From Bacteroidota bacterium (GTDB lineage: Bacteria; Bacteroidota; Bacteroidia; Bacteroidales; GCA-2748055), in assembly GCA_024244665.1 (NCBI GenBank), contig JAAEOI010000440.1:1-9724 (forward strand): 9,724 nt of DNA, in the 5' to 3' direction. Within the stretch, counting starts at the first letter, position 1. Every line of letters starts with the position of its first letter. The notes beneath the pieces are model-generated. The model did no database searches and was not told the DNA's origin. It saw only the letters and a list, made by a program, of their open reading frames with translations. Shown piece after piece: positions 7,461-9,724 of the stretch. The position numbers and the translations under genes were made by a program.

Positions 7461-9644
7461 TTACAGTGGTTCGATATGCGAATTATTTGATTGAATTACA
7501 GGTATAATGATTGTGAAGGTAGTGCCTTTATCTGCCCGGCTTTCAACTTCTATTGTGCCGTGATGTTCTTTTACGATGGTGTGAGCGGTGGACAAACCCA
7601 ACCCCGTTCCTTTACCAACATCCTTTGTTGTAAAAAACGGTTCAAATATTCGATTTTGTATTTCTTCAGGAATACCTTTTCCTGTGTCTGAAATTGAAAT
7701 CTGACAGGTATCAGCAACCAGTTGGGTTTGCACAGTAATCTTACCTCCATTTTTCGTAGCATCAATCGCATTATTTAGAATATTCAGAAAAACCTGATTC
7801 AACGCGCCCGGAAAACATTCCACTTCGAGATTGTTGCTGTATTGCTTTTCGATTTCTATGAGTTTGCCAAAGCGATTGTTCAAAATAGTAATTGTTGCAT
7901 CAATATTTTCGTGCAGATTGACTTTTTTCAGGTCGCTTTCATCAAGACGAGTAAAAGCCCTGAGACTCTTTACAATTTCAGCAACCTTTTCCCCACCTAT
8001 TTTGATGTTATTCAAAAGTATTTCGGTTTCTGGGGCAATTTCTACAAATCCAACCTCTTCTTTCAGTTGGGCAATTTCAAATAATTTTTCTTCTACGTTT
8101 TCTTGGCTGATTTCGGCATACAAATTCAAAATATTTTGATAGTCTCTAATGTCGTTTTTTAAGGCGTTACCACTCGTAGTCATATAATTTATCGGATTGT
8201 TTATTTCGTGGGCTATTCCTGCCGTGAGCTGCCCGATGCCTGCCATTTTTTCAGTTTGTACCAGTTGGCTTTGAGTTTGTTTCAGAAATTCAAGTGTTGA
8301 GTGCAACTCGTCCTTTTGTTGGCTAATTTCTTCGGTACGCTTACTAACCTCTTGCTCAAGTTCACGATTTACTTTTGTTTGTAGCTCTTGATTTTCTCTA
8401 AATTGAATAATTAAACCGTTTTGTGCTTTTTGTTTTTGTTGCTCATTTACTTTGTATTTGTAACTTAAACCAGCTGAAAAAATGAAGACTTCCCCCACAA
8501 TACCTACCTGAAAGTAAATTATTAACTTATCAGAATCGCCACCCAGAAATGTTCCTATAATTGCAATTGCAATCCACAAAACCAGAAATAAAGTGCCAAG
8601 TGCAAATATTTTTGAAATCCTATTTTCGATTTTGAGTATTATAACAACATAAACTAACAGCATGATTGCATTGAGAAAAACAAACTGCATTCCTACAAGT
8701 CCAAAACTTTCGATATATATAAATTGAAATATAAATACAAGTACTGTTATGATTGCATCAATTATAATGATGATTTTAAGTGATTTATCTATTCGTGGAT
8801 GTTTATTTCGAGAATCAATAAATTCTCTCAGAAGTAAGAAGTATGAAGTGAAGGCAACAAATACAGTAATCCCAAAATATGAACTAACTCCCGGATTTTC
8901 CGGAAAAATGAAATCCTGAAGATATTGAAACGCATGTAGCATTAGAACTGCAAAACTGAATACGTAAATTATATAGTATAAATAGGCTTTTTCTCTGGTA
9001 GAGATAAAATGGAAAAGATTATAAAAGAGCATTAACCAGAGTAAACCTTGAAATACCCCTTGTACCAGATTGTCAATTGTTGTTTGTTTGATGAAACTTT
9101 TAGAGTCAGAAATTGAAATTGCATTGATCTCCCGGGTATCGAATAAATACCGGAATTTTACATAAAAACTCTTTACTTCCTTGGATTGTAATGTGAAAAT
9201 GACGGTTTCACGAATTCCTGAATTCATTTGTTTTTCGGAAGCGGGAATTAAGGTTCCTGCCCTAAGTTGTTCTAAGCCGCCACTTTTGTCAATAATATAA
9301 ATATCTAAAAATGGAATATCTCGAAATTCCAGTGCCCACTCTCCGTCATTATCTGAAATATTTTTAACTTGAAATTTAAGCCAATAGTTAGTATTCCTTT
9401 TAAACTTGACCTTGAATTCAGGAGAATTTATATTCTTATCAAGAAACCTGGCACTTATTTCTTCATAAGTCAGACTATTAGTTGAATCCTTATAAACCTC
9501 GATGTACTCAATTTCAATTCTTTCCTGCTTTGTTTTAATTGACAATACATATTGATTAGCTTCGTTTAACTTGCGAGCCTGGTTTTGAGAGTATATATTT
9601 AATAAAGTGAATGTTAGTAACGTAAATAGTAAGATCCTTTTCAT
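7461..9644 (-). CDS. 7TMR-DISM sensor histidine kinase
   Basis: The 727-residue protein is complete. It opens with a signal peptide ([19 protein letters not shown]) and a beta-rich periplasmic domain at about 21-190 of the 7TMR-DISMED2 type ([27 protein letters not shown]), which in this family resembles carbohydrate-binding folds. Seven membrane segments follow at about 193-395 (7TMR-DISM_7TM), then a coiled coil (400-465). The kinase core has the H-box [12 protein letters not shown] with His479, N-box [14 protein letters not shown] (616-629), G1 DTGKGI (653-658), F-box FEPFFTTK and G2 GTGLGL (679-684), so all catalytic elements are intact. There is no receiver domain, and no response regulator gene is adjacent, so the output partner is unknown. 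It is A+T-rich. A carbohydrate or other small ligand is possible but only inferred from the sensor class. Confidence 0.95.
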   Translation of the reverse strand: MKRILLFTLLTFTLLNIYSQNQARKLNEANQYVLSIKTKQERIEIEYIEVYKDSTNSLTYEEISARFLDKNINSPEFKVKFKRNTNYWLKFQVKNISDNDGEWALEFRDIPFLDIYIIDKSGGLEQLRAGTLIPASEKQMNSGIRETVIFTLQSKEVKSFYVKFRYLFDTREINAISISDSKSFIKQTTIDNLVQGVFQGLLWLMLFYNLFHFISTREKAYLYYIIYVFSFAVLMLHAFQYLQDFIFPENPGVSSYFGITVFVAFTSYFLLLREFIDSRNKHPRIDKSLKIIIIIDAIITVLVFIFQFIYIESFGLVGMQFVFLNAIMLLVYVVIILKIENRISKIFALGTLFLVLWIAIAIIGTFLGGDSDKLIIYFQVGIVGEVFIFSAGLSYKYKVNEQQKQKAQNGLIIQFRENQELQTKVNRELEQEVSKRTEEISQQKDELHSTLEFLKQTQSQLVQTEKMAGIGQLTAGIAHEINNPINYMTTSGNALKNDIRDYQNILNLYAEISQENVEEKLFEIAQLKEEVGFVEIAPETEILLNNIKIGGEKVAEIVKSLRAFTRLDESDLKKVNLHENIDATITILNNRFGKLIEIEKQYSNNLEVECFPGALNQVFLNILNNAIDATKNGGKITVQTQLVADTCQISISDTGKGIPEEIQNRIFEPFFTTKDVGKGTGLGLSTAHTIVKEHHGTIEVESRADKGTTFTIIIPVIQSNNSHIEPL

Positions 9645-9724
9645 TTAAATTGATATTAAAAAGGCTCCTTAAAGAATGGCAAACTCAGTTAAATTAAATG
9701 TCCATTTACTTTTGGTTTGTTGAC
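9645..9724 (-). promoter_or_regulatory. Upstream region of the 7TMR-DISM kinase, weak -7-like box
   Basis: The minus strand holds TGAGTTTG (9687-9680), one mismatch from the TAnnTTTG -7 box, about 36 bases before the ATG, with no clear -33 box. AAGGAG (9670-9665) looks like a Shine-Dalgarno sequence but lies about 20 bases from the ATG, too far for normal use. The window ends here, so the full promoter cannot be judged. Confidence 0.2.

Noticed and set aside
1..9724. CRISPR arrays, tRNA or rRNA genes, transposases, integrases and SusC/SusD genes
   Set aside because: I looked for regularly spaced repeats, cloverleaf-like segments and the usual protein motifs and saw none.

Overview
The window looks like a chromosomal segment of a Bacteroidota bacterium, probably a polysaccharide-degrading member of the Bacteroidia. 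This is inferred from the 7TMR-DISM and TPR sensor kinases, the lipoprotein S1 sulfatase, the secreted GH92 mannosidase, the DUF5009/HGSNAT-type membrane protein, the absence of Shine-Dalgarno sequences at most starts, and one TAnnTTTG-type -7 box. The exact genus cannot be read from the sequence.

Layout: (1) 1-1804, minus strand: the N-terminal 601 codons of a TPR sensor histidine kinase that runs off the left edge. (2) 1805-2324: a scar region. It holds a putative promoter for that kinase, the C-terminal piece of a second histidine kinase (minus strand) and the C-terminal piece of what looks like a sulfatase (plus strand), with a short unassigned junction between them. (3) 2325-3821, plus: an intact lipoprotein sulfatase. 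(4) 3970-6228, minus: an intact secreted GH92 alpha-mannosidase-like enzyme. (5) 6274-7401 (or 7434), minus: a multi-spanning DUF5009 protein related to heparan-alpha-glucosaminide N-acetyltransferase. (6) 7461-9644, minus: an intact 7TMR-DISM sensor histidine kinase with a short upstream region.

The middle block (about 2146-7434) is a glycan-degradation cassette. It is clearly richer in G+C than the kinase genes on either side: sampled 60-base lines are about 55% G+C inside and 22-28% in the kinases. Truncated gene ends sit at its left edge, and its right edge lies almost flush against a kinase stop codon. An imperfect direct repeat, GCTTnnnTGTGCGG, occurs at both edges (2080-2093 and 7435-7448). 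The simplest reading is that part of a polysaccharide utilisation locus was inserted or recombined into a cluster of sensor kinase genes, cutting one kinase and one sulfatase.

Functionally, the sulfatase would remove sulfate from a glycan (residues resemble GlcNAc-6-sulfatase-like enzymes), the GH92 enzyme would trim alpha-mannose, and the DUF5009 protein may acetylate an amino sugar or otherwise handle products at the inner membrane. No SusC/SusD pair or dedicated PUL regulator is in view, so the cassette is incomplete here. I did not find a wholly new system; the most interesting signals are the cassette edges and the variant motifs in the GH92 enzyme.
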